Position numbers and translations under genes: made by a program
In this document: in pieces, positions 1-6,510 of the stretch
How positions within the stretch are numbered: the stretch's first letter is position 1
Layout of the letters: each line of letters begins with the position of its first letter
Notes under the pieces: generated by a model
What the model saw: only the letters and a program-made list of their open reading frames with translations
The model's database searches: none
What the model was told of the DNA's origin: nothing
Assembly (NCBI GenBank): GCA_028288125.1
Contig: JAQBOH010000185.1
Span: 1 to 38,757, forward strand
Source: Mucilaginibacter sp.
Lineage (GTDB): Bacteria > Bacteroidota > Bacteroidia > Sphingobacteriales > Sphingobacteriaceae
Reading direction: 5' to 3'
DNA: 38,757 nucleotides

Positions 1-2
1 AA

Positions 3-422
3 ATGAATCCCACTACCTACGCCACCTTCGAAACTGAATTCCGTGTACGCCCTGATGATATCGATATGTTTCATCACGTGCATAACAGCAAATATTTTGA
101 TTACGTGCTTGCGGCCCGGTACGACCAAATGGAACGCTGCTATGGCATGGCCATGGAAAAATTTATGGAGCGCGGCTACGGGTGGGTGGTGCGCACCGCT
201 TACGTCGATTATAAACGCGCCTTAACCATGAGCGATTATTTCATCGTAAAAACAGGTATCGAAACCATCGATGAAAAAGGATGCCGCGTAAAATTCAGCA
301 TTACCAATAAAGCCACCAAAAAATTATGCTGCGACGGCTGGTTCGATTATACCATGATCGATATGGCTACCGGCCGGGGCGCAAAGATACCACAGGATAT
401 TATTGCGCATTACCTTGTTTAA
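3..422 (+). CDS. Acyl-CoA thioesterase, hot-dog fold (4HBT/YbgC-FadM type)
   Basis: Predicted cytoplasmic thioesterase that hydrolyses an acyl-CoA or acyl-ACP; the substrate is not readable from sequence. The 139 residues match the usual length of a single hot-dog domain. The N-terminal pattern R-P-D-D-I-D-M-F-H-H-V-H-N-S-K-Y (about residues 16-31) is the 4HBT signature: an Asp in the active-site loop, then H-x-x-N-x-x-Y. The ATG at base 3 is two bases from the window edge, so upstream context is missing, but the protein looks complete because the domain begins directly after a short lead-in. Downstream is a repeat-rich gap and then an unrelated peptidase. A second family member lies at 9961. 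Family is secure, specificity unknown. Confidence 0.85.
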   Translation: MNPTTYATFETEFRVRPDDIDMFHHVHNSKYFDYVLAARYDQMERCYGMAMEKFMERGYGWVVRTAYVDYKRALTMSDYFIVKTGIETIDEKGCRVKFSITNKATKKLCCDGWFDYTMIDMATGRGAKIPQDIIAHYLV

Positions 423-426
423 AAAC

Positions 427-637
427 GTTCATTGGTTCATTAGTTCAATGGTTCATTAGTGAAAAGTTCGACAGGTATGTTTCAATATACCGCTAGCTTA
501 CCGCCCCGCTGCCAATGACTAATAAACCATTGAACTATAACCATCCTTTATTGGTAAAAAGTTTGATACTGAATTATGGAAACCTTGGTTCAGCCGCCGT
601 GCAACCAATGAACCATTGAACCAGTGAACCAATGAAC
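427..637. repeat. 34-nt imperfect inverted repeats around a ~143-bp core
   Basis: The arm at 427-460 and the reverse complement of 604-637 agree at 31 of 34 positions (differences at arm positions 14, 16 and 32). Both are built from shorter GGTTCATT / GTTCAATGG units, and a further degenerate copy lies in the core near 516-543. This block fills most of the 294-bp gap between the thioesterase and the peptidase; no other gene is visible there. It could be a MITE-like or hairpin repeat, or a simple-sequence expansion that happens to be arranged head to head. Confidence 0.6.
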
Positions 638-716
638 GGCACCTTCTATTTGTAAATGCTTATTTATTTGCTGTAATTTGAGCAGTTAACTATACTGACC
701 TTTTAATTTAACCATC

Positions 717-3047
717 ATGAATAAGTATTTACTTACTGCGGTAGCCTTTGCATTAAGCGCAGGCGCCTACGCCCAGCAGGGCCGTGTATTAACCGATAAA
801 GATTATGAGCGTGCCGAAAGCTTTATGAGCTACAATACGCAGCCTCTTGTCGACCACGGCGATGTGCGCCCCAACTGGCTGCCGGGCGATAAATTCTGGT
901 ACAGAACACTCACGCCGAATGGCAGCGAGTTTGTACTGGTTGACCCGGTTAAAAGAACCAGGATGGTGGCATTTGACCAGGAAAAACTGGCCTCTGCCCT
1001 ATCCGCGGCAAGCGGTAAAACATACACCGCATACATGCTGCCTTTCCAGGGTATTGGTTTTACGGACGATGACAAATATGTAACTTTCCAGGCCGATGGC
1101 AAAAAATGGAAATATGGACGCGGCGACAACCAGCTAACGGAGGACAACTCCACTGTACAAAGCTCCGAAGGCCGCCAGGGAAGAACCGGCGGCAGGCGCG
1201 GCGGGGGCAACGAATTAACATCGCCCGATGGCCAAAAAGCCGCTTTTATAAGGAATTATAACCTTTGGGTGCGCGATGTTAAAACGCGCAAAGAAACCCA
1301 GCTGACCACCGACGGCATCAAGAACTATGGCTATGCTACCGACAACGCCGGCTGGACAAGCAGTGACAGGGCGGTACTCCTATGGTCGCCCGACTCTAAA
1401 AAAATAGCCACCTTTAAACAGGACGAGCGCAACGTAAGCGACATGTACCTGGTTACCACCAATGTAGGCAAGCCAACGCTAAAGGCATGGAAATACCCAT
1501 TGCCGGGAGATAAAGAAGTAGCAAGTATACAGCGGGTGATCATCAATGTGGATGAACCAAAAGTTATTGTGCTGCAGATACCCGCCGACGCGCACAGATC
1601 GACCTTTAGTGATGATGTTTCGATGGAGGACGTAAACTGGAATGAAGATGCAACGCAACTTGCGTTTATTTCCACTTCAAGAGATCATAAAAATGAAAAG
1701 GTACGTGTCGCGGATGCCGCTACCGGCGCGGTGCGCGAAGTGTTCGAAGAAACGGTGCCTACGCAATATGAGTCGGGATGGGGCGGCGCCAACTGGAAGT
1801 ACCTGGCAAAAACAAATGAAATCATCTGGTTTTCGGAACGCGATAACTGGGGCCACCTTTATTTATATGACGCCTTAACCGGCAAAGTAAAAAACATCAT
1901 CACCAAAGGCGACTGGGTGGTAACCAAGCTGGTTGATGTGGATGAAAAACACCGGACGATCTATTTTATGGTTGACGGACGCGAGCCCGAAAACCCATAT
2001 TTCGGCCAGCTTTGCAGCGTTGGATTTGACGGCAGGCACTTCGCCGTGCTTACACCCGAAAGCGGTAATCATACCATTACTTTATCACCGTCAAAAAACT
2101 ACTTTGTCGATAGCTATTCGAAGCCTGATGTACCACCGGTTACAGTATTGCGCGGTATGGACGGAAAGCTGGTTGCCAATTTAGAAAAAACAGATGTTTC
2201 CAGGCTTACAGCATCAGGCTGGCACCCGGTTATTCCTATCACCGTTAAAGCGCACGATGGCACCACCGATCTGTACGGGTTGATGTATACACCTACCAAT
2301 CTTGATCCAAATAAAAAGTACCCTATAATCGATTACATTTACCCCGGTCCGCAGGGCGGCAGTGTGGGCAGCTGGTCGTTCACTGCGTCAAGGGGCGACA
2401 ACCAGGCCCTGGCCGAGCTAGGGTTTATAGTGGTGCAGATAGAAGGCAGCAGCAATCCGCTGCGTTCAAAAAGCTTCCACGATATGAATTACGGCAACAT
2501 GGGCGACAACACCCTGCCCGACCAGGTAACCGGCATACAGCAGCTTGCACAGAAATACCCATATATCGATATCAATAAAGTTGGTATCTGGGGCCATTCA
2601 GGCGGCGGCTTTGCCACCGCGGCGGCGATGTTTCGTTTCCCTGACTTCTTTAAAGTGGGAATTTCAGAATCGGGCAACCACGACAACCGCAACTACGAGG
2701 ATGACTGGGGCGAACGATACGACGGTTTAGTAGCCAACTCCAACTACGACGCACAGGCAAACGAGAATTTTGCCAAAAACCTGAAAGGCAAGCTGATGCT
2801 GGCCCACGGCCTGATGGACAATAACGTACCGCCGCAAAACACACTGCTGGTGGTTGAAGCATTGGAAAAAGCCAATAAGGATTACGACCTGGTAGTATTC
2901 CCAAACAGCGCACATGGCTATGGCACCTATTCCTCGTACATGATGCGCCGCCGCTGGGACTATTTTGTTAAAAATCTGGCGGGCGCTGAGCCGCCGCATG
3001 AGTATGTTTTAAAAACAAAAACTGACCCGAGGAATGGGGGGATGTAA
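717..3047 (+). CDS. S9 family prolyl oligopeptidase, DPP4-like, secreted
   Basis: Serine exopeptidase expected to release dipeptides from peptides with a penultimate proline or alanine, acting in the periplasm. The first ~19 residues form a Sec signal peptide ending in A-Y-A. Residues ~25-490 form the DPP4 N-terminal beta-propeller region and ~500-776 the alpha/beta-hydrolase domain. The catalytic triad can be placed: Ser628 in G-H-S-G-G-G, Asp701 in H-G-L-M-D-N-N-V-P, and His733 in S-A-H-G-Y. The nucleophile elbow is G-H-S-G-G rather than the G-W-S-Y-G of classical DPP4. A Gly/Arg-rich insert (about residues 152-164) sits in the propeller region. The length, 776 residues, is normal for the family. 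The gene is monocistronic, with a hairpin 13 nt past the stop. Exact substrate specificity is inferred from family only. Confidence 0.92.
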   Translation: MNKYLLTAVAFALSAGAYAQQGRVLTDKDYERAESFMSYNTQPLVDHGDVRPNWLPGDKFWYRTLTPNGSEFVLVDPVKRTRMVAFDQEKLASALSAASGKTYTAYMLPFQGIGFTDDDKYVTFQADGKKWKYGRGDNQLTEDNSTVQSSEGRQGRTGGRRGGGNELTSPDGQKAAFIRNYNLWVRDVKTRKETQLTTDGIKNYGYATDNAGWTSSDRAVLLWSPDSKKIATFKQDERNVSDMYLVTTNVGKPTLKAWKYPLPGDKEVASIQRVIINVDEPKVIVLQIPADAHRSTFSDDVSMEDVNWNEDATQLAFISTSRDHKNEKVRVADAATGAVREVFEETVPTQYESGWGGANWKYLAKTNEIIWFSERDNWGHLYLYDALTGKVKNIITKGDWVVTKLVDVDEKHRTIYFMVDGREPENPYFGQLCSVGFDGRHFAVLTPESGNHTITLSPSKNYFVDSYSKPDVPPVTVLRGMDGKLVANLEKTDVSRLTASGWHPVIPITVKAHDGTTDLYGLMYTPTNLDPNKKYPIIDYIYPGPQGGSVGSWSFTASRGDNQALAELGFIVVQIEGSSNPLRSKSFHDMNYGNMGDNTLPDQVTGIQQLAQKYPYIDINKVGIWGHSGGGFATAAAMFRFPDFFKVGISESGNHDNRNYEDDWGERYDGLVANSNYDAQANENFAKNLKGKLMLAHGLMDNNVPPQNTLLVVEALEKANKDYDLVVFPNSAHGYGTYSSYMMRRRWDYFVKNLAGAEPPHEYVLKTKTDPRNGGM

Positions 3048-3059
3048 ACATTCTGCCAT

Positions 3060-3089
3060 CCGCAGGGTCCTCTACGAGAGACCTTGCGG
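3060..3089. other. Hairpin downstream of the S9 peptidase gene
   Basis: CCGCAGGGTC (3060-3069) pairs with GACCTTGCGG (3080-3089) over 10 bp with one G-U pair and a 10-nt loop. No T-tract follows, so it is not a canonical intrinsic terminator. It may be an end-protecting stem or a member of an imperfect-palindrome intergenic family. Confidence 0.45.
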
Positions 3090-3100
3090 GGACGGCAAAA

Positions 3101-3529
3101 TCAAGACTGTTTGTGTTTCCCTGTCTTATTCTTGTCGAATCGAATCCATCTGACATTATCTTTTATCATGCTTAACCCCAATTCCACTCGTAACGCATTC
3201 CTTAGGTCGTTAATAAGTTCGTCCATTGAAAACTCAGCTAATTTATTAATATCATCCGCTAGTTTTTTTGTCAACATAATTTGTCTATCCGATCCGAAAA
3301 GCTGAAGTTCTGCGATTACAGATTCCAATTTCAAATCTCTTTCCAAACTTGGTTCGCGTTGCGTTATATCAATCGTAAGTATTTTATAAGCGGTTATTAA
3401 ATGGTTGGTTATTAATTCACGCCTTTTTAGTGACCTATCTCTTATACTATTTAAGCGATGAGCGACTATCCATCCAAATACAGCGATGGCTATGGTGATG
3501 AGTATTTTCAAATCTTCTAAATTGAACAT
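3101..3529 (-). CDS. Hypothetical small membrane-anchored protein
   Basis: 142 residues, family not recognised. An N-terminal hydrophobic helix (about residues 8-24) is followed by a basic stretch (R-D-R-S-L-K-R-R) and a long charged, mostly helical tail with several K/E/D-rich heptad-like segments. This suggests a single-pass inner-membrane protein with a cytoplasmic helical domain. The DNA is visibly more A/T-rich than the neighbouring peptidase gene, and the gene lies directly beside the repeat-flanked GIY-YIG cassette, which fits an acquired segment. It has no operon partner. The ORF is open over its full length and starts with ATG, but coding status rests mainly on the plausible membrane-protein composition. 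Confidence 0.6.
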   Translation of the reverse strand: MFNLEDLKILITIAIAVFGWIVAHRLNSIRDRSLKRRELITNHLITAYKILTIDITQREPSLERDLKLESVIAELQLFGSDRQIMLTKKLADDINKLAEFSMDELINDLRNALRVELGLSMIKDNVRWIRFDKNKTGKHKQS

Positions 3530-3630
3530 GTTAAAGGTTATAAATTAGTTCGAAATTAAGATTTGTATTAGATAAAATTAAGTGCAGCTAAAGTTTTCAT
3601 TCAATGTCCTCCCAATTAACAAAAAAAGGC

Positions 3631-3657
3631 CTGTCATGGTGAGCCCCGTCGAACCAC
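3631..3657 (+). repeat. Left 27-nt inverted repeat of the GIY-YIG cassette
   Basis: Starts CTGTCATGGTGAGCCCC and ends GTCGAACCAC. Lies 34 nt past the nuclease stop codon. It can fold only weakly on itself (TGGT at one end pairs with ACCA at the other), as REP-like units often do. Confidence 0.75.
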
Positions 3658-3691
3658 GGCGCGGTGGGTGTACGTAAGCATTTGTAAAGAA

Positions 3692-3979
3692 CTATTTTGT
3701 TTTTTTGGCCAGTTCCGGCAGCAAATGCCAGTCGTTATTAATTATTGCTTCCTTCTTTGCACGTCGCCAGCCTTTAACTTGCTTTTCAAAAGCTATGGCT
3801 TGGTTCACGTTATCAAAGTTTTCCTGGAAAACCAGTTTAACCGGCCTTCTTTTGAACGTGTACGATTTAGGGTCAAAACCATTTTCATGCTCATATAAGC
3901 GCCTGTCCATATTATTAGTAATACCGGTATAATATGAGCCGTCTCTGCATCGCAAGATGTAAACAAAATATTGGTGCAT
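3692..3979 (-). CDS. GIY-YIG nuclease family protein (solo URI/YhbQ-type domain)
   Basis: A 95-residue protein consisting almost entirely of one GIY-YIG domain, a fold that cuts DNA using a Tyr/Arg/Glu centre and one metal ion. Visible motif residues: V6-Y7-I8 (the GIY position), Y17-T18-G19 (the YIG position), R26/R27, H31, and E65 in the F-E-K-Q-x-K-G-W motif typical of the short bacterial UPF0213/YhbQ-like group. All expected catalytic positions are present, so activity is plausible. There is no DNA-binding appendage, so specificity must come from the domain itself or from DNA structure. The gene is tightly enclosed by inverted repeats (see the cassette entry), which suggests those repeats are its substrate; that link is inference. 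Confidence 0.88.
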   Translation of the reverse strand: MHQYFVYILRCRDGSYYTGITNNMDRRLYEHENGFDPKSYTFKRRPVKLVFQENFDNVNQAIAFEKQVKGWRRAKKEAIINNDWHLLPELAKKTK

Positions 3980-4023
3980 TTCTAAATATTCCTTTTAAAA
4001 ACTTTATGTGTGGCCTGCGCACG

Positions 4024-4050
4024 GTGGTTCGACGGAGCTCACCATGACAG
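4024..4050 (-). repeat. Right 27-nt inverted repeat of the GIY-YIG cassette
   Basis: On the plus strand it begins GTGGTTCGACGGAGCTC and ends ACCATGACAG. It is the inverse of 3631-3657 with one mismatch. It lies 44 nt upstream of the nuclease start codon, so it probably also falls in the promoter or leader region of that gene. Confidence 0.75.
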
Positions 4051-4094
4051 CCCACTTAACGCTTTTAAATAACATTATCGTTGCATGACGCATT

Positions 4095-4112
4095 GTGGTT
4101 CGACGGAGCTCA
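4095..4112 (-). repeat. Third, truncated copy of the GIY-YIG cassette repeat
   Basis: GTGGTTCGACGGAGCTCA is identical to 4024-4041 over 18 nt and lies in the same orientation, 44 nt beyond the right end of the cassette. The outer third (ACCATGACAG) is replaced by unrelated sequence. It looks like a remnant of an older insertion or an independent repeat copy. Confidence 0.7.
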
Positions 4113-4243
4113 ACTTGGCATTAATTTCTATCCCGCATAACAAACCCGGCTATGTTTTCAAACGCGTAGCCGTTAAAATCACGCCCAAGTCCCGCCTACC
4201 GATGATATTAATTATCGGTAAGAGATGTTTCCTGTTAATTGAG

Positions 4244-5239
4244 TTATCTCAAAATGTTGTTTATTGCATTGAGTTCATCAGCGGAAAATGAAATATTTTC
4301 GAGACACTTAATTGAATCTATAACCTGTTCAGGTTTACTTACGCCAATAAGTACAGAGGTAATGCGGTCATCTTTTAATATCCACGAAAGTGCCATTTGC
4401 GCCAGGTCCTGCCCGCGTTTAAGGGCGAGCTCATTCAACTTGACTACTTTGGCAATTTTTTCTTCCGTAATGGCATCTTCCTCAATTGCCCCGTTCCCGC
4501 GATGGCTTGCGGCTCTTGAGCCTGCCGGTATTCCCTGTAAATATTTGTTAGTTAAAAGGCCCTGTGCCAATGGCGAAAACGGGATACAGCCAACCCCCTT
4601 ATTGCCCAGCACATCCAGCAAACCACCTTCTATCCAGCGGTCAAACATCGAATATTTTGGCTGATGAATTAAACACGGCGTGCCGAGCCGGTTCAAAATC
4701 GCAATGGCAGCTTCAGTTTCCGATGCGCTATAGCTCGATATGCCCACGTATAAAGCTTTTCCCTGGCGTACAATCAAATCAAGGGCGCCCATTGTTTCTT
4801 CCAGTGGGGTTTCCGGATCGGGCCGGTGATGATAAAATATATCAACATAATCCAGCCCCATGCGTTTTAAGCTTTGATCCAAACTGGCTACCAGGTATTT
4901 TTTTGATCCCCAATCACCATACGGCCCTTCCCACATTCCCCAACCTGCTTTTGTTGAAATGATCAACTCATCGCGGTAGTTTTTAAAGTCGCTTTTAAAA
5001 ATTTCACCGAAAGTTTCCTCGGCCGAGCCGGCCGGCGGGCCATAGTTGTTGGCTAAATCAAAATGCGTTATGCCGCTATCAAAAGCCAGCCTTAAAATAG
5101 TACGTGCATTTTCCAGGCTATCAATAGCCCCGAAATTGTGCCAAAGGCCCAGCGATACGGCAGGCAGCATTAAGCCGCTTTTACCGCAACGGCGATATGA
5201 CATGTTTTTGTAACGGTTGGGGTTGGGTAGGTATGACAT
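4244..5239 (-). CDS. Aldo/keto reductase, YghZ/L-glyceraldehyde-3-phosphate reductase type
   Basis: NADPH-dependent (beta/alpha)8-barrel reductase of small aldehydes and ketones, cytoplasmic. The catalytic tetrad can be assigned: D61, Y66 (D-L-A-N-N-Y-G-P-P), K97 (S-T-K-A-G-W) and H138 (F-Y-H-H-R-P-D). The N-terminus M-x-Y-R-R-C-G-x-S-G-L-x-L-P and the segment S-T-K-A-G-W-x-M-W-x-G-P-Y-G-x-W-G-S-K-K-Y resemble E. coli YghZ, which reduces L-glyceraldehyde 3-phosphate and detoxifies methylglyoxal. Length 331 is normal. It follows the HbpS-like gene by 22 nt on the same strand, so the two are probably co-transcribed and face away from the Crp-type regulator. Barrel family certain, YghZ subfamily likely. 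Confidence 0.9.
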   Translation of the reverse strand: MSYLPNPNRYKNMSYRRCGKSGLMLPAVSLGLWHNFGAIDSLENARTILRLAFDSGITHFDLANNYGPPAGSAEETFGEIFKSDFKNYRDELIISTKAGWGMWEGPYGDWGSKKYLVASLDQSLKRMGLDYVDIFYHHRPDPETPLEETMGALDLIVRQGKALYVGISSYSASETEAAIAILNRLGTPCLIHQPKYSMFDRWIEGGLLDVLGNKGVGCIPFSPLAQGLLTNKYLQGIPAGSRAASHRGNGAIEEDAITEEKIAKVVKLNELALKRGQDLAQMALSWILKDDRITSVLIGVSKPEQVIDSIKCLENISFSADELNAINNILR

Positions 5240-5261
5240 ATTGTTAAATTTTTGAATGTGA

Positions 5262-5714
5262 TTAATTATTGCTTATTGCTTTGTCGAGTGCTTTTACCAT
5301 TATCTCCAGGTCAACGACACCCCTGAAACCGCTGAAGCCAACGGAAATCTTTGATCCATCGGGAAGGGTAAGCGGCTGACCGCCCTGCCATCCTATCAGA
5401 TCAGGGGCCTCTATTCCATTGCCATTTTCTTCGACGAGCCCGTTGAAAACCAATTTTTCGTATTCGCCGGTTTTTACGCCGGTCAGCCAAACCTGGCTCG
5501 CCTTTGTCCATGCTACTCTATAGGATTGTCTTAACCGGGGTTTGTTTGTTCCGAGCATTTTACCAAACACCATCCCATTTTCAGCTATGATGCAAACTGC
5601 AACGTTCCCGTTGGCAATGTTTTTATCTTCAGCGTTTTGCATGTAAGCCGGTATAAGGTTTTCGATTTCGGCAAACATTTTATTAATGATAGCCTCGAGT
5701 TTTTGATCCTCCAT
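5262..5714 (-). CDS. HbpS/GlcG-like (DUF336) small protein
   Basis: 150 residues. The central strand-turn-strand (V-A-V-C-I-I-A-E-N-G), the following helix containing A-W-T-K-A, and the closing element (G-Q-P-L-T-L-x-D-G-x-K-I-S-V-G-F-S-G-F) followed by a C-terminal helix resemble the GlcG/HbpS fold. Members bind haem or accompany redox enzymes, but many have no known function. There is no signal peptide, so it is cytoplasmic. It is the first gene of a probable two-gene operon with an aldo/keto reductase, which fits a role in aldehyde or oxidative stress. The last glycine-rich loop is less regular than usual, so the assignment is moderate. Confidence 0.55.
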   Translation of the reverse strand: MEDQKLEAIINKMFAEIENLIPAYMQNAEDKNIANGNVAVCIIAENGMVFGKMLGTNKPRLRQSYRVAWTKASQVWLTGVKTGEYEKLVFNGLVEENGNGIEAPDLIGWQGGQPLTLPDGSKISVGFSGFRGVVDLEIMVKALDKAISNN

Positions 5715-5721
5715 TTATAGA

Positions 5722-5802
5722 ATATAAAGTAATTTTATGTATGATTGCGGGGCCTGCCGGCCCGGTATAAAGTTACGGTGTAAAATTGAATCTACTTTAT
5801 AT
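5722..5802. promoter_or_regulatory. Divergent control region with a 10-bp inverted repeat
   Basis: ATATAAAGTA (5722-5731) is the exact inverse of TACTTTATAT (5793-5802), and a related TATAAAGTTA lies between them near 5765. Each arm resembles a Bacteroidota -7 box (TANNTTTG) reading toward its neighbouring gene: left arm toward the HbpS-like gene, right arm toward the Crp-type gene. The region could hold divergent promoters, an operator for the Crp-type protein, or both. Confidence 0.4.
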
Positions 5803-5838
5803 AAAATCCATTGAACTGGGACAAGAAATTAAAAAACA

Positions 5839-6420
5839 ATGTTTCAAAATATAAATGCTTACGTTTTAAAGTGTGTTAACTTATCTGCCGGCGAATTGGC
5901 ATATTTTAATTCAATGCTGCAGTATAAAGTAATACCAAAAAAAACCATACTGCTGCAGGCCGGCAATATTTGCAATTTTGAAGCTTATGTGATCAAGGGC
6001 TGTATGCGCGAATACTATATTGACGACCATGGGGCCGAGTTGACCCTGCAGTTTGCTGTTGAAGATTGGTGGGTTAGCGATATTACCAGTTTCGAGGATC
6101 AGAAAGTAAGTAATATGTATATTGAAACCTTGGAAGATTGCGAGCTTTTAATGCTTTCGCGGCAATCAAAGGAGCAGCTTTTAGCAGAAGTACCCAAGCT
6201 TGAAAGGATGTTCCGCCTGATGATACAGCGCCATCTTTCAGTAGTTCAAAGCAGGTTGTTTAAAACAGTTACCCATTCCGGCATCGAAAGATATCTCGAA
6301 TTTATTAAACGCTATCCGACCATCCCGCAGCGTGTACCTCAGCATTATATTGCATCTTACCTCGGCATATCGCCCGAGTTTTTGAGCAAACTCAGGACTA
6401 AGCATCTGAAAAATAATTGA
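5839..6420 (+). CDS. Crp/Fnr family transcriptional regulator
   Basis: 193 residues. An N-terminal cyclic-nucleotide-binding-like beta-roll (about 15-120) is followed by a dimer helix and a C-terminal winged helix-turn-helix. The recognition region is R-V-P-Q-H-Y-I-A-S-Y-L-G-I-S-P-E-F-L-S-K-L-R, highly typical of Bacteroidota Crp-type proteins. The beta-roll lacks an obvious G-E-x-x and R-x-A-x-x-A phosphate-binding cassette (the equivalent region reads W-W-V-S-D-I-T-S-F), so canonical cAMP binding is doubtful. It lies divergent from the HbpS-like/aldo-keto reductase pair across a 124-bp gap with an inverted repeat, which suggests that it controls itself and those genes. Confidence 0.88.
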   Translation: MFQNINAYVLKCVNLSAGELAYFNSMLQYKVIPKKTILLQAGNICNFEAYVIKGCMREYYIDDHGAELTLQFAVEDWWVSDITSFEDQKVSNMYIETLEDCELLMLSRQSKEQLLAEVPKLERMFRLMIQRHLSVVQSRLFKTVTHSGIERYLEFIKRYPTIPQRVPQHYIASYLGISPEFLSKLRTKHLKNN

Positions 6421-6510
6421 AGGCCGCGAATAGTAAATCCGATCCGGTTCACCGCCGGAGTTTCGAGTTTTAGCGTCCGGAACCACAATGCCGGCTAAAA
6501 ACCAAATGCT

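Larger units (their letters stand above)
3631..4050. mobile_element. Candidate minimal mobile cassette: GIY-YIG nuclease between 27-nt inverted repeats
   Basis: The left repeat (3631-3657) and the reverse complement of the right repeat (4024-4050) are identical at 26 of 27 positions; the only difference is repeat position 15, C on the left and T on the right. Each has CTGTCATGGTGAGC at the outer end and CGTCGAACCAC at the inner end. The 420-bp unit contains one gene, the GIY-YIG nuclease on the minus strand, with 34 nt and 44 nt between the gene ends and the repeats. No target-site duplication is visible at the outer borders. The arrangement recalls REP elements with their RAYT transposases, but the enzyme fold is different. 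Mobility is inferred. Confidence 0.6.

Noticed and set aside
4197..4221. Stem TACCGAT/ATCGGTA as a terminator
   Set aside because: It lies beyond the 3' end of the reductase gene on the minus strand but no T-run follows in that direction; too weak to call.
4239..4664. 141-aa plus-strand ORF
   Set aside because: Antisense to the aldo/keto reductase with intact tetrad.
5764..5774. Possible integration or attachment site between divergent genes
   Set aside because: No integrase, no matching direct repeat elsewhere; better explained as promoter or operator sequence.
6238..6486. 82-aa minus-strand ORF over the end of the Crp-type gene
   Set aside because: Mostly antisense to the helix-turn-helix coding part; no domain.
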